Source: Bacillota bacterium
GTDB taxonomy: Bacteria > Bacillota > Clostridia > Oscillospirales > Acutalibacteraceae
DNA length: 64,000 bases
Reading direction: 5' to 3'
NCBI GenBank assembly: GCA_023416955.1
Contig: JAEZGM010000012.1
Coordinates: 1 to 64,000 of the forward strand
The notes under the pieces were generated by a model. It did no database searches and was not told the origin of the DNA. It saw only the letters and a list, made by a program, of their open reading frames with translations. Position numbers and translations under genes: made by a program. Numbering within the stretch: position 1 is the first letter of the stretch; every line of letters starts with the position of its first letter. Shown here one piece after another: positions 8,233 to 16,308 of the stretch.

Positions 8233-8850
8233 ATGAGAGAAAAAAAGATACGGCTGGTTCTTGTGCCGTTGATTTTATTTGCCATGCTCGCGGTATGCAT
8301 CCAGGCGGGAGTCTCCGTTGGGTTTGAAGGCTGGGCCTACAGCGAAGCTGTTGAAAGAATGTCGCCGGTTTTGACGGCGGTGATGAAAGCAATTACACAT
8401 CTTGGTGACTCCGCCGTTGTAATTGCGTTTTGCCTGCTTTTATTCGTTGTACCGAAATCAAGGAAAACCATTGCGATGCCCGTTTCGGTCACTGTGATTA
8501 TTTCCGCCGCGCTGAATTTGATTTTAAAAAACATATTCGCCAGGCCGCGCCCGAATATTTTGCGTCTGATCAACGAAACCGGCTACAGCTTTCCCAGCGG
8601 CCACGCGATGATTAACGGCGCGCTTTACATTATGCTGGTATTCCTGATTCGGAAATTCATTCAGGATGAGCCGAAAAGAATGTTGCTTTCGGCTCTTTGT
8701 CTGGTGCTCGCGGCTTTCATTGGTTTCAGCCGCATTTATCTGGGCGTGCATTATACGGGCGATGTTTTGGGCGGCTGGCTGTTTGGGTTTGCGGTTTCGG
8801 TTTTCGTCTTTCGAGTGTGGGAAAGGCAGAAGCCAAAGCTCGGTGAATGA
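8233..8850 (+). CDS. PAP2-family membrane phosphatase
   Basis: The 205-residue protein has about five to six membrane helices and the three phosphatidic-acid-phosphatase motifs: KNIFARPRP (residue ~98), PSGHAM (~121) and SRIYLGVHYTGD (~166). The two motif histidines are the expected catalytic residues. The family dephosphorylates lipid pyrophosphates such as undecaprenyl pyrophosphate or phosphatidate at the membrane. AGGGGG at 8221-8226 decides the ATG at 8233; a TTG-type extension to 8164 has no such site. It is divergent from the kinase/DedA operon with shared 11-bp repeats, suggesting control by that two-component system. Confidence 0.88.
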   Translation: MREKKIRLVLVPLILFAMLAVCIQAGVSVGFEGWAYSEAVERMSPVLTAVMKAITHLGDSAVVIAFCLLLFVVPKSRKTIAMPVSVTVIISAALNLILKNIFARPRPNILRLINETGYSFPSGHAMINGALYIMLVFLIRKFIQDEPKRMLLSALCLVLAAFIGFSRIYLGVHYTGDVLGGWLFGFAVSVFVFRVWERQKPKLGE

Positions 8851-8868
8851 CAGGCTTTCACTTGATGA

Positions 8869-8897
8869 TTGACAGCTGTTCAGCGCAATGTTATAGT
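8869..8897 (+). promoter_or_regulatory. strong sigma-A promoter of a non-coding RNA
   Basis: TTGACA (8869-8874), a 17-bp spacer and TATAGT (8892-8897) give a near-consensus promoter just after the PAP2 stop codon. No open frame of note follows; a structured RNA and terminator do. Confidence 0.75.
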
Positions 8898-8903
8898 ATA
8901 GGT

Positions 8904-9122
8904 ATCTTCCAAAAATGAAAGGATGGTATTTGTGTCGGAATTGTCTGTAAAGGTGAACAACAACTGAATTAGTTGTGCAAGGCTTGTTAACAAAGGCGGA
9001 GTGAATCCGCGTTATTTGTTATGCCTTCATCTGCCCTTACAGACTGCTTCCAAGCGGCTTTCAGCCGTGATATAACCATCCGGTAATTAGATTGTGTGTG
9101 AATGACGGAATCCTCCGTTTTT
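8904..9122 (+). ncRNA. candidate ~220-nt rod-shaped ncRNA (6S-like?)
   Basis: Between the promoter at 8869-8897 and the terminator at 9105-9122 lies a transcript that folds into a long rod. GGATGGTAT (8921-8929) pairs with ATAACCATCC (9072-9081, one bulge), GGAA (8937) with TTCC (9048-9051), and GTCTGTAA (8943-8950) with TTACAGAC (9037-9044). The 3' side of the open region carries a small hairpin, CGGCT/AGCCG (9055-9067). Two further hairpins lie near the apex. Size, rod shape and a 3'-side bubble hairpin recall Firmicute 6S RNA, which binds the sigma-A holoenzyme. The resemblance is structural only, so the name is tentative. Confidence 0.5.
9105..9122 (+). terminator. terminator of the ncRNA
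   Basis: ACGGA-ATCC-TCCGT is followed directly by TTTT, a compact intrinsic terminator ending the RNA that starts near 8904. Confidence 0.65.
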
Positions 9123-9210
9123 ACACCGCTTCAGGTGGCGCAGTGGGCTTTGTCTCATTGCGCCATTTTATTTCGATCATGCTTTCGCGCTGATTGCATA
9201 CGGGTGGATT

Positions 9211-9333
9211 ATACCCACAGGAGTATTCTGCCATTTTCTGAACTCCGGCGAAGTTTTTCAACACTTTTGTATCTTTCTGTTGAAAAGAAATCCGCCGCAT
9301 TCTGAAGGTGTCGGCAGATGTGCCTGTGGGTAT
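9211..9333 (+). other. multi-helix element in the MutS2-like gene leader
   Basis: ATACCCACAGG (9211-9221) is perfectly complementary to CCTGTGGGTAT (9323-9333). The closed region contains GGAGT/ACTCC, GGCG/CGCC and a hairpin of TTTTCAACA with TGTTGAAAA. TTTTT and the ribosome site GAGGAG (9343-9348) follow directly. It could be a cis-regulatory RNA for the MutS2-like gene or a TA-flanked miniature inverted-repeat element. Another hairpin, GGCGCA/TGCGCC followed by ATTTTATTT (about 9135-9170), precedes it and may terminate upstream transcription. Confidence 0.4.
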
Positions 9334-9356
9334 TTTTATACTGAGGAGTAATCGAA

Positions 9357-11303
9357 ATGAATTCACCCGAAAAAATACTGGAATATGATCAGGTCAAAAA
9401 AATGCTCTGCGATCATGCCCTTTCCGAACGCGCCCGCAAGCGGCTTTCGGAATTAACCCCTTATATGAATGAAGGCGAATGCCGGCGAAAGATGGAGGAA
9501 ACGACTGCCGCAAGAAAAATCCTTGACAGCTGCGGCACGCCGCCGCTGACCGCCATGACACAGATCGATGAAATTATGGTACTGTGTCAGGCGGGTTCCA
9601 TGCTTTCACCCGAACAGCTGCTTCTGGTATCCCAATTTGTCGTCTCCTGCAACCGGATAAGATCCTACCTGAAAAAAGCGGAGGAATACGACAGTACGGT
9701 CGCCTGTTACGGAAACAGTATGTACGATTTGTCCCCGCTTCGGGAGGAAATTGAACGGTGTATCCGAAATGAGCAGGTTGACAGCGGCGCAAGCCCCGCG
9801 CTCCGCGATGTACGGCGGAAGATTGATACCATCAAGTCACAAGTGCAGAGCAAGCTCAATGGCATTCTGCACAGCAAAAAGCAGTGGTTCTCAGATAGCG
9901 CGGTGGTAACGCGCAGCGGAAGGTTTGCGCTCCCCGTAAAGAAAGAGTTCAAGAACCAGTTCAGCGGAAGAGTGCTGGACGTTTCCGGCACCGGCGGCAC
10001 CTATTTTATGGAGCCGGATTCCGTCACAAAGCTGCAGGAGGAACTGTCTTCGCTTCATATTGAGGAAGAAAACGAAATCCGTAAAATTCTTTATACGCTG
10101 ACGGCGCTCGTTGACGGGAGTCATACGGAAATAAAACAGAATACGGAAGCCATGGAAACACTGGACGTACTGTTTGCCAAGGCGAAGCTCAGCGTACAAA
10201 TGAACGCCGTACCCGTCAGCATAAGCGCCGGGCAGAAAATACGCATACGGGAAGGGCGGCACCCGCTGCTCAGCAGAAACGTTTGCATTCCGCTGAACTT
10301 TGAACTGGACGAAGGCTGTTCCGGCGCGGTAATTACCGGCCCCAATACCGGCGGAAAAACCGTGGCGCTGAAAACGGTCGGGCTGCTTTCCATGATGGCG
10401 CAGAGCGGGCTGCATATCCCGGCGGACGCGTCCAGCAGGCTGTGTATGCACAATGCCTATCTGTGCGATATCGGCGACGGGCAGAGCATCGCGGAAAACC
10501 TGTCGACCTTCTCCGCGCATATGACCAATATCATTGAGATTCTGCAGAACGCAACGCGGGAAAGCATGGTTCTGCTGGATGAGCTGGGCTCCGGAACAGA
10601 CCCCGCCGAGGGAATGGGAATCGCCGTTGCGGTGCTTGAGGAGCTGCGCGCCCGGGGCTGCCTGCTGATCGCGACCACACATTACCCGGAGGTCAAAGAC
10701 TACGCGGAGTCCGCACCGGGGCTGATTAACGCGCGGATGGCGTTTGACCGCGAAACCTTGCGGCCCACCTACCGGCTGGAACTGGGTAAGGCGGGGGAAA
10801 GCTGCGCGCTCTACATTGCAAAGCGCCTCGGGTTGCCGCCGCGGCTGCTGGAACGCGCGTACCGCGAAGCCTACCGGGAAGAAAAGCGGGGCACCCCCAC
10901 GCCCGATTTTCAGCCGGAGTTTGACAGCGCCGTCGCAGACGAAGGACCTGTGGAAACCCCGGTTCCGAAGCTTGAAAAAATCAGGCCGGCACAGGCTGTT
11001 TCCGCTCACGCGGAGAAATTCCAAATGGGGGACAGCGTTCTGGTTTACCCGCAAAAGGAAATCGGAATCGTATTTTGCTCCGCCAATGCACGGGGAGAAG
11101 TAGGTGTGCAGATCAAAGGCGTGAAAAAGCGGATCAGCCACAAGCGGCTCAAGCTGAAAACCCCGGCAAGCGAGCTTTACCCGCCGGATTACGACTTTTC
11201 CATAGTATTTGATACCGTAGCAAACCGGAAAGCAAAGCATGTGCTGGAAAAGCGGCATGACCCGAATCTGGTTGTTGAATATGAGCAGGAATCAAATAAA
11301 TAG
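9357..11303 (+). CDS. MutS2-like MutS-family ATPase lacking a Smr domain
   Basis: The 648-residue protein has a MutS core/clamp region followed by the MutS ABC-type ATPase: Walker A GPNTGGKT at about residue 327, SAHMTN downstream, and Walker B LLDELGSGTDPAEG near 404 with the ATTHYPEVKDYA switch. Canonical MutS2 is near 790 residues and ends in a Smr nuclease domain. Here the C-terminus stops shortly after a KOW-like segment (FQMGDSVLVYPQKEIGIV), so Smr is missing. MutS2 acts in recombination suppression or collided-ribosome rescue; a Smr-less form may have a different role. ATG follows GAGGAG at 9343-9348. Confidence 0.85.
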   Translation: MNSPEKILEYDQVKKMLCDHALSERARKRLSELTPYMNEGECRRKMEETTAARKILDSCGTPPLTAMTQIDEIMVLCQAGSMLSPEQLLLVSQFVVSCNRIRSYLKKAEEYDSTVACYGNSMYDLSPLREEIERCIRNEQVDSGASPALRDVRRKIDTIKSQVQSKLNGILHSKKQWFSDSAVVTRSGRFALPVKKEFKNQFSGRVLDVSGTGGTYFMEPDSVTKLQEELSSLHIEEENEIRKILYTLTALVDGSHTEIKQNTEAMETLDVLFAKAKLSVQMNAVPVSISAGQKIRIREGRHPLLSRNVCIPLNFELDEGCSGAVITGPNTGGKTVALKTVGLLSMMAQSGLHIPADASSRLCMHNAYLCDIGDGQSIAENLSTFSAHMTNIIEILQNATRESMVLLDELGSGTDPAEGMGIAVAVLEELRARGCLLIATTHYPEVKDYAESAPGLINARMAFDRETLRPTYRLELGKAGESCALYIAKRLGLPPRLLERAYREAYREEKRGTPTPDFQPEFDSAVADEGPVETPVPKLEKIRPAQAVSAHAEKFQMGDSVLVYPQKEIGIVFCSANARGEVGVQIKGVKKRISHKRLKLKTPASELYPPDYDFSIVFDTVANRKAKHVLEKRHDPNLVVEYEQESNK

Positions 11304-11365
11304 AGAAATGCGTGTAATTGTATTGGGCGGAACTCCGGCGACCTCCGGAAAGCGAATGGAGGAAG

Positions 11366-11395
11366 TTGACATTTTGTTGTCAGCTTTGTTATGAT
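11366..11395 (+). promoter_or_regulatory. promoter of the WYL regulator gene
   Basis: TTGACA (11366-11371) and TATGAT (11390-11395) are 18 bp apart. The -10 overlaps the ATG of the longest frame at 11391, which rules that start out. Confidence 0.6.
11367..11382. promoter_or_regulatory. TGACA-N6-TGTCA operator over the WYL gene promoter
   Basis: The inverted repeat covers the -35 box and spacer. An identical half-site pair with the same 6-bp gap occurs at 12336-12351, upstream of the flavin reductase gene. Autoregulation by the WYL protein is the simplest reading. Confidence 0.55.
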
Positions 11396-11423
11396 AGCGG
11401 TAGAAACGGAAGTGAAAAAGCGT

Positions 11424-12332
11424 ATGAAGGTTGACCGGATGCTTGGGATAGTCACCATTCTTACACAAAAGCCGAAGGTGAAGGCAAAGGAGCTTGCCGA
11501 ACGGTATGAGGTATCGCTCCGCACCATTTACCGCGATATTGAGGACATTTGCAAGGCGGGAATTCCGATTGTCACCTATCCGGGCGGGGACGGCGGCATC
11601 GCCATCGCCGAAGGCTTCACGTTGGATAAAAACGCGCTGACGCGCGAAGAAAAGCAAAGCATTGTCCTCGGGCTGAAAAGCCTGAACAGCGTTATGACGG
11701 GTTCTTCCGTCAGCACCCTGCTTGGAAAGTTGGAGCCAAACCGGTATATTGCGCTTGACGACGAAATGATGATCGATTTGGCTTCCTACTATAAAGGCAG
11801 CTTAGCTCCTAAGATTGCACTGCTGCGCAAAGCGATTTCGGGCAGAAATACCGTGAAGTTTGAATATTTCTCAAAAACAGGCAGAACGGTTCGGGAGTTG
11901 GAGCCGTATTTCATTGCGTTTAAATGGTCGGCGTGGTACGTGTTTGGGTATTGCCGCTTGCGCAGCGGTTTTCGGCTGTTTAAGCTAAATCGCCTGATTC
12001 GCCTTGAATTGACCGAGCAAACTTTTGCGAGGCGGGAGGTGCCGGAGGATAAGCTGAATCTGGAAGCGTTTTATTCCGACCCCGAAACGAAGCAATACGC
12101 CGCCCTTCTGCTTGACCGCAGTCTTGAGTATGTTATGGTGGATGAATATGGCCCGGACTCTTATGAGGCGGTGGACGATGAGCATATCCTTGCCAAATGG
12201 GATTATGTAAATGAACGTGAAATGGTGAAAACCGTACTGGGCCTTGGCAACGGCGCAAAAGTGGTAAGCCCAAAAAGCCTTGCCGACGCTGTAAAACAGG
12301 AAGCGGAAAAAATTGTAGGCCGGTATCAATGA
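11424..12332 (+). CDS. HTH/WYL-domain transcriptional regulator (YafY type)
   Basis: The 302-residue protein starts with a helix-turn-helix (MKVDRMLGIVTILTQKPKVKAKELAERYEVSLRTIYRDIEDICKAGIPIVTYPG). A WYL ligand-sensing domain follows, seen in ELEPYFIAFKWSAWYVFGYCRLRSGFRLFKLNRL, and then a WCX-type C-terminus. The family represses or activates nearby operons in response to small ligands. GGAAG precedes the ATG at 11424, and a promoter overlaps the upstream ATG. The flavin reductase gene starts about 120 bases downstream and shares the operator motif, so it is the likely target. Confidence 0.85.
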   Translation: MKVDRMLGIVTILTQKPKVKAKELAERYEVSLRTIYRDIEDICKAGIPIVTYPGGDGGIAIAEGFTLDKNALTREEKQSIVLGLKSLNSVMTGSSVSTLLGKLEPNRYIALDDEMMIDLASYYKGSLAPKIALLRKAISGRNTVKFEYFSKTGRTVRELEPYFIAFKWSAWYVFGYCRLRSGFRLFKLNRLIRLELTEQTFARREVPEDKLNLEAFYSDPETKQYAALLLDRSLEYVMVDEYGPDSYEAVDDEHILAKWDYVNEREMVKTVLGLGNGAKVVSPKSLADAVKQEAEKIVGRYQ

Positions 12333-12335
12333 AGC

Positions 12336-12351
12336 TGACATACAGATGTCA
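12336..12351. promoter_or_regulatory. second TGACA-N6-TGTCA operator
   Basis: Identical half-sites and spacing to 11367-11382, placed four bases after the WYL stop codon and about 100 bases upstream of the flavin reductase start. Confidence 0.5.
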
Positions 12352-12449
12352 ACAAAGGTGCTGTATCCTTAATTCATGGTAAATCAATATGACGTAAAAT
12401 TAATTTGCGGCGCAAAAGAGTTTGTTTGAAAAAAGGAAGGAGCATATAA

Positions 12450-13094
12450 ATGAAATTCGAAATTGAGGAAATCAGAAGCGAAAACTTTGCGGAGGAGTGG
12501 CCGGGGCAGTACGATATATTTTCGCACTTTGAATTTGCCTGCGGCGTTCCATCCGCAATGTTCCTGATCACCACGCTGAAGGAAAGCGGAATGCCAAATG
12601 CCTGTCTGCACGCGTGGAGCACGTTTTCCGGCGACAGCGGCGGCTTCTTCGCGGTTATGCCCGGCTTGATGCAGTGTACTCACACTTATCGGAACATTCT
12701 GCGCGACAAGGAATTCTGTGTTAATTTCTTAAGTCAGGACTATTACGACCGGTGTGCCAAAACCATTGCGCAGAACGGGGAGGAGACGGATGAGTTTGCC
12801 GCGGGCGGATTTACTGCCGAGCCTGCTAAAACAGTGAAAGCGCCCCGTATCCGGGAGGCTTTTTTAACACTGGAATGTACGCTGGAAAGCGTGTCCGACC
12901 TTTCCGGGAAGGGGTTGAATTCCATGATTATCGGCAGGGTACGGCACGCGGTTGTCGACCAGGAGCATACGATTGACAATATCTGTTCAGACCGCGGATT
13001 CATGTTTAATGTCCACTCCCCCAAAGATCCCACAACCGGCAAGGGCAGCCAGTCAGCTGTCGCACAGCTGCAGGTGGTAAAACGAGTGGACTAA
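12450..13094 (+). CDS. flavin reductase-like FMN-binding protein
   Basis: The 214-residue protein resembles the flavin reductase/FMN-binding split-barrel family: an early strand-turn FACGVPSAMFLITTL, the conserved RNILRDKEFCVNFLSQ segment, and a late GRVRHAVVD strand. Members reduce FMN with NAD(P)H or use bound FMN for unknown reductions. The ATG is preceded by AAAGGAAGGAG. The WYL regulator upstream and a shared palindrome suggest substrate-responsive control. A bidirectional terminator follows at 13157-13190. The exact reaction is not predictable. Confidence 0.75.
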   Translation: MKFEIEEIRSENFAEEWPGQYDIFSHFEFACGVPSAMFLITTLKESGMPNACLHAWSTFSGDSGGFFAVMPGLMQCTHTYRNILRDKEFCVNFLSQDYYDRCAKTIAQNGEETDEFAAGGFTAEPAKTVKAPRIREAFLTLECTLESVSDLSGKGLNSMIIGRVRHAVVDQEHTIDNICSDRGFMFNVHSPKDPTTGKGSQSAVAQLQVVKRVD

Positions 13095-13156
13095 AATCCG
13101 GCATTTTTCTGGTTTGTATACACATTTCAGAGAGAAAGATATGCACGGAAAAGAAA

Positions 13157-13190
13157 AAGGCGCCCGGATTCGATTCGGGTGCCTCTTTTT
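13157..13190. terminator. bidirectional terminator between flavin reductase and tlp
   Basis: AGGCGCCCGGAT pairs with its near-complement around TTCG. Five A precede it and five T follow it, so it can serve both convergent genes. Confidence 0.75.
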
Positions 13191-13420
13191 CACTTTGAAT
13201 ATCCTTTTTCGCGGGCGTCGGCTTCGTCACGGATTTCATGACGCATACCATCAAGCGCTTCTTCACGGCGCTCATTTTTTGCCTTCAGATTTTCCCTCAT
13301 CTCTCTGTCAGAGGTTTCTTCTATCATATCATCCGCTTTGCGAATATTCTCGACGGTTCTATTGATGTTTGCCTGAATCCGTTCCACATTATCGCTGCGG
13401 TCGTCCGGTTTATGAATCAT
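13190..13420 (-). CDS. tlp: small acid-soluble spore protein Tlp
   Basis: The 76-residue charged, helix-forming protein matches Tlp of bacilli throughout: KPDDRSDNVERIQ near the N-terminus, a central TVENIRKADDMIEET and the C-terminal KNERREEALDGMRHEIRDEADAREKGY. Tlp is a minor spore-core protein made in the forespore late in sporulation, so the organism should be an endospore former. ATG follows AGAAAGGAG at good spacing. A perfect 12-bp inverted repeat lies immediately upstream, in the leader or promoter region. Sigma-G control is expected from the family, but no confident sigma-G promoter was identified. Confidence 0.9.
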   Translation of the reverse strand: MIHKPDDRSDNVERIQANINRTVENIRKADDMIEETSDREMRENLKAKNERREEALDGMRHEIRDEADAREKGYSK

Positions 13421-13440
13421 GTTTCATTCTCCTTTCTGCA

Positions 13441-13470
13441 AGATCGTGTATAGATTTGTATACACGATCT
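13441..13470. repeat. perfect 12-bp inverted repeat upstream of tlp
   Basis: AGATCGTGTATA and TATACACGATCT flank a 6-base loop just before the tlp ribosome site. It may be an operator, or a leader hairpin formed in read-through from the beta-galactosidase operon. It lacks a T-run. Confidence 0.7.
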
Positions 13471-13537
13471 CGTATTATTATTTTAAATTCTTGAATATTT
13501 ATCAATGGAAAATCATTCTTTTTGGATCTGAATATTT

Positions 13538-15295
13538 CTATCCCAGTCCGGGTTCCGCCGCAAAGGAAACGCCCGAAGCCGTTTTTCCCTCGGTTTCAAA
13601 GATAATAAGTTCGTTTTCCCCCTGCCGCAGCAGCGGAGCGGGAACATACAGCCGCCTCTGCGGCCCTTTATCCCAAAAGCGCCCTAGGTTAAAACCGTTG
13701 AGCAGAACACAGCCCTTGCCCCAGCCGGTCATATCAAGGAAAGTGTCCCCTTTGTCTTTTACCTCAAATGGGATGCGGAAGAAGGAGGGGGTGCCTTCCT
13801 TATATTCCTTTGAAAAATCCAGCTTGGCAGCGGTTGCTTTATCCATTGGCAGCGGGTACATATCCCAGCCAAAGTGCGCGTGTCCGTTCAGAAGCACCGC
13901 GCCGTCAATGCCTTTGCGCTGGTACTGCATTTTCGGGCCATAGTTGACGCGGCCCATGTTTTCAGTCAGAATCTCTATTTCTGAGCAGTCACCCGGTGCG
14001 AAAGTCAAACCGCACTCCTGCTCCAGCTCGCGGTCAAGCATTGTAATAAAATGCTTTTGGTCAAAAAATACCTGTGCGCGGTCATTCGCATCCAAAAGCT
14101 GCAGCTTTTCCAGCCCGGCTTCCTGATTCAGCTCAGAGCGGTACAGCGTGTAGCCGTAATTTTGCCCCAGTTTTTCCATGGAGAGCGGCCACGGATTTTC
14201 CACAGGCATCGCAACGTCCAGTAGTACAGAAAACAAGGACACCGATTCCGTAACGGGAAATGCCCCATAAGCTTTTTTCTGAATCTGTGTGGTGAAATTC
14301 ATGGTGGGAAGTGGCGCGTGCCTGCCGATAACCGCGCGCAGCATTTCATATTTCGGCGTAATATCGCCGCTTTCCGACAGCGGTGCGTCGTAATCATAGG
14401 AGGTTACGTCGGGTGTGAGCTTATCATAATAGTTGGAGCCGTTCATAAAGCCGAAATTGGTTCCGCCATGGAACATATAAAAATTCACGCTGCCGTTGGA
14501 GAGAATATAATCCAGATCTTTCGCGCTCTCTTGCGCGGATGCAGTATGATGCTTACGGTCGCCCCACGCGTCGAACCAGCCGACCCAGAATTCCATGCAC
14601 ATCAACGGGCCGGACTTTTGGTGCTTGCGAAGAATTCCAAACTGCTCCTCTGCCTTTGATCCGAAGTTTGCGGTAATCAGGGAGTCTTTCACGCTGCCGT
14701 TCAGAATATAGTCCCCCCACGGCCCGTCGGAAGTAATCAGCGGAACCGTCACCCCGTTTTTCCGCATATCTGCGCGCAGGGCTTCCAGGTAATCTTTGTC
14801 GTCGCCGTAAGCGCCGTATTCATTTTCCACCTGCATAAACAGAATGGGGCCGCCGTCATCAATTTGCAGCGGAACCAGAATCTTGAACAGCTCGCTGTAA
14901 AATGCACTGACCGCATCCAGATACGGAGGATAGGAACAGCGCAGCCACATTCCGTCTTCGGCAATCAGCCAGGCCGGCAGCCCGCCGAATTCCCATTCCC
15001 CGCAGATGTAAGGCGAAGGGCGTACAATGGCCCACAGCCCCACTTCCTGTGCGGTTTTCAGGAAAGCGGCCAAGTCAAGTATTCCTTCAAAAGAAAAATT
15101 TCCGCGCTGCGGTTCATGGAGGTTCCAGGGAACATAGGTTTCCACTGTGTTGCAGCCCATGGCCCGCAGTTTTTCCAGCCGGTCGCGCCAGTATTCCGGC
15201 ACTACTCTGAAGTAATGAATGGAACCGGATATGATTTGAAAAGGTTTTCCGTCCAGATAAAATTGGTCGCGTATTTCAAATCGATTGTTTTTCAT
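13538..15295 (-). CDS. GH35 beta-galactosidase
   Basis: The 585-residue cytosolic enzyme (no signal peptide) has the GH35 TIM barrel from residue 5 onward, with landmark NTVETYVPWNLHEP (49-62), RPSPYICGEWEFGGLPAWL (92-110), acid/base E159 in QVENEYGAY, and nucleophile E235 in GPLMCMEFWVGWFD. C-terminal beta domains follow. It should release terminal beta-galactose from oligosaccharides imported by the ABC transporter encoded just upstream on the same strand. It is the distal gene of the YesNM-SBP-permease cluster; galactan or galacto-oligosaccharide use is inferred. Confidence 0.93.
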   Translation of the reverse strand: MKNNRFEIRDQFYLDGKPFQIISGSIHYFRVVPEYWRDRLEKLRAMGCNTVETYVPWNLHEPQRGNFSFEGILDLAAFLKTAQEVGLWAIVRPSPYICGEWEFGGLPAWLIAEDGMWLRCSYPPYLDAVSAFYSELFKILVPLQIDDGGPILFMQVENEYGAYGDDKDYLEALRADMRKNGVTVPLITSDGPWGDYILNGSVKDSLITANFGSKAEEQFGILRKHQKSGPLMCMEFWVGWFDAWGDRKHHTASAQESAKDLDYILSNGSVNFYMFHGGTNFGFMNGSNYYDKLTPDVTSYDYDAPLSESGDITPKYEMLRAVIGRHAPLPTMNFTTQIQKKAYGAFPVTESVSLFSVLLDVAMPVENPWPLSMEKLGQNYGYTLYRSELNQEAGLEKLQLLDANDRAQVFFDQKHFITMLDRELEQECGLTFAPGDCSEIEILTENMGRVNYGPKMQYQRKGIDGAVLLNGHAHFGWDMYPLPMDKATAAKLDFSKEYKEGTPSFFRIPFEVKDKGDTFLDMTGWGKGCVLLNGFNLGRFWDKGPQRRLYVPAPLLRQGENELIIFETEGKTASGVSFAAEPGLG

Positions 15296-15312
15296 AATTT
15301 GCCTCCGTCATT

Positions 15313-15437
15313 GGGTCTTGTCTGTAAAAAGGAAAGCAGTTTTTTCTATCTAAGTTCAAAACAGATCCGCTTGGCTGCACCGTTCTATGCTGTTATTTTG
15401 ATAATTCGCACATTCCTACTATTACACAAACAGGCCC
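15313..15437. repeat. possible small IS/MITE relic
   Basis: GGGTCTTGTCTGTAAAA at 15313 and, inverted, TTACACAAACAGGCCC ending at 15437 resemble each other as transposon ends with one gap. They bracket the non-coding gap between the beta-galactosidase and permease genes. The match is imperfect. Confidence 0.3.
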
Positions 15438-15468
15438 TAATCAAAGAATTTTGCTTCGCGGTATCCGG

Positions 15469-16308
15469 TCATTTAACTGAACCGATCATACCCGCGACAA
15501 ACTGCTTCTGCATGACAAAGAATATAATTCCGGTCGGGAGCGTTGCGATGACAATTCCGGCCATAATCATGCCGTAATCGGGAGTGTAGGAGGAACCCAT
15601 AGCGGAAAGAATGAGCGGAACGGTGCGTTTTTGCGGATCCTGCAGGGCGACCAACGGCCACAGGTAATTGTTCCAGCTGTTCATAAAGGTGATAATTGCG
15701 CCTGCGGCATAGGTGGATTTCATAACGGGCATATACATATGCAGGAAAATCCCCGGTTCGTTCAGCCCATCAATGCGCGCGGCTTCCAAAATATCTTTCG
15801 GAAAGCTTTTGGTATTCTGCCGAAAAAAGAAAATCAAAAACGCGGTGCAGATAGAAGGGATGATTACCGCGAAAAGGGTGTTCAGGCCAAACGCCGTCAA
15901 GCCGGACTTGCCCAATGTGCTGAACATGCGGTAAAGAGGAATCATTAAGGCGCAGAACGGGACCATCATGGATAAAAGGAGAATATTGAATACACGGTCC
16001 CGCGCTTTGCTGCGGAACACCTCAAAGCCGTAGCCCGCGATGGAGGAGATGAGCAGCGCCAGCACGGTGGTAATGACCGCAATCAGCGCCGAATAGCCCA
16101 GCGAAGTCCCAAAACTAAGCTCACTGTGGAAAAGACTATTCAAGTTTTCACTCAGATGTGCACCCAAAGTCAATTTCCCGGCGTTTACCTCCCGGGCTGT
16201 GTTCGTAGCTGAGATAATCATCCATAAAAACGGGAAAATTGAAATGAACGATACCACGATCAGAAAAATATATTTTACCGCTGAAAGCGGCCTGCTTTTC
16301 TTTTTCAT
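15469..16308 (-). CDS. sugar ABC transporter permease (MalG type)
   Basis: The 279-residue protein has six membrane helices and the binding-protein-dependent permease motif EAARIDGLNEPGIFLHMYMPVMKSTYA (EAA loop), which docks onto the ATPase. It belongs to the CUT1 carbohydrate family. The start at 16308 follows AGGAGG and overlaps the stop codon of the first permease gene by four bases; the longer frame to 16422 lies inside that gene and is not used. No ATPase gene is in the cluster, so a shared MsmK-type ATPase elsewhere is expected. Confidence 0.9.
   Translation of the reverse strand: MKKKSRPLSAVKYIFLIVVSFISIFPFLWMIISATNTAREVNAGKLTLGAHLSENLNSLFHSELSFGTSLGYSALIAVITTVLALLISSIAGYGFEVFRSKARDRVFNILLLSMMVPFCALMIPLYRMFSTLGKSGLTAFGLNTLFAVIIPSICTAFLIFFFRQNTKSFPKDILEAARIDGLNEPGIFLHMYMPVMKSTYAAGAIITFMNSWNNYLWPLVALQDPQKRTVPLILSAMGSSYTPDYGMIMAGIVIATLPTGIIFFVMQKQFVAGMIGSVK

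Noticed and set aside
9891..11258. A 455-codon open frame antisense to the MutS2-like gene
   Set aside because: It lies entirely opposite a gene with intact Walker motifs, has no recognisable domain, and such long antisense frames are common in GC-richer genes.
13441..13470. Palindrome before tlp as an intrinsic terminator of the beta-galactosidase operon
   Set aside because: There is no T-run after the stem on the minus strand and the stem is AT-rich.
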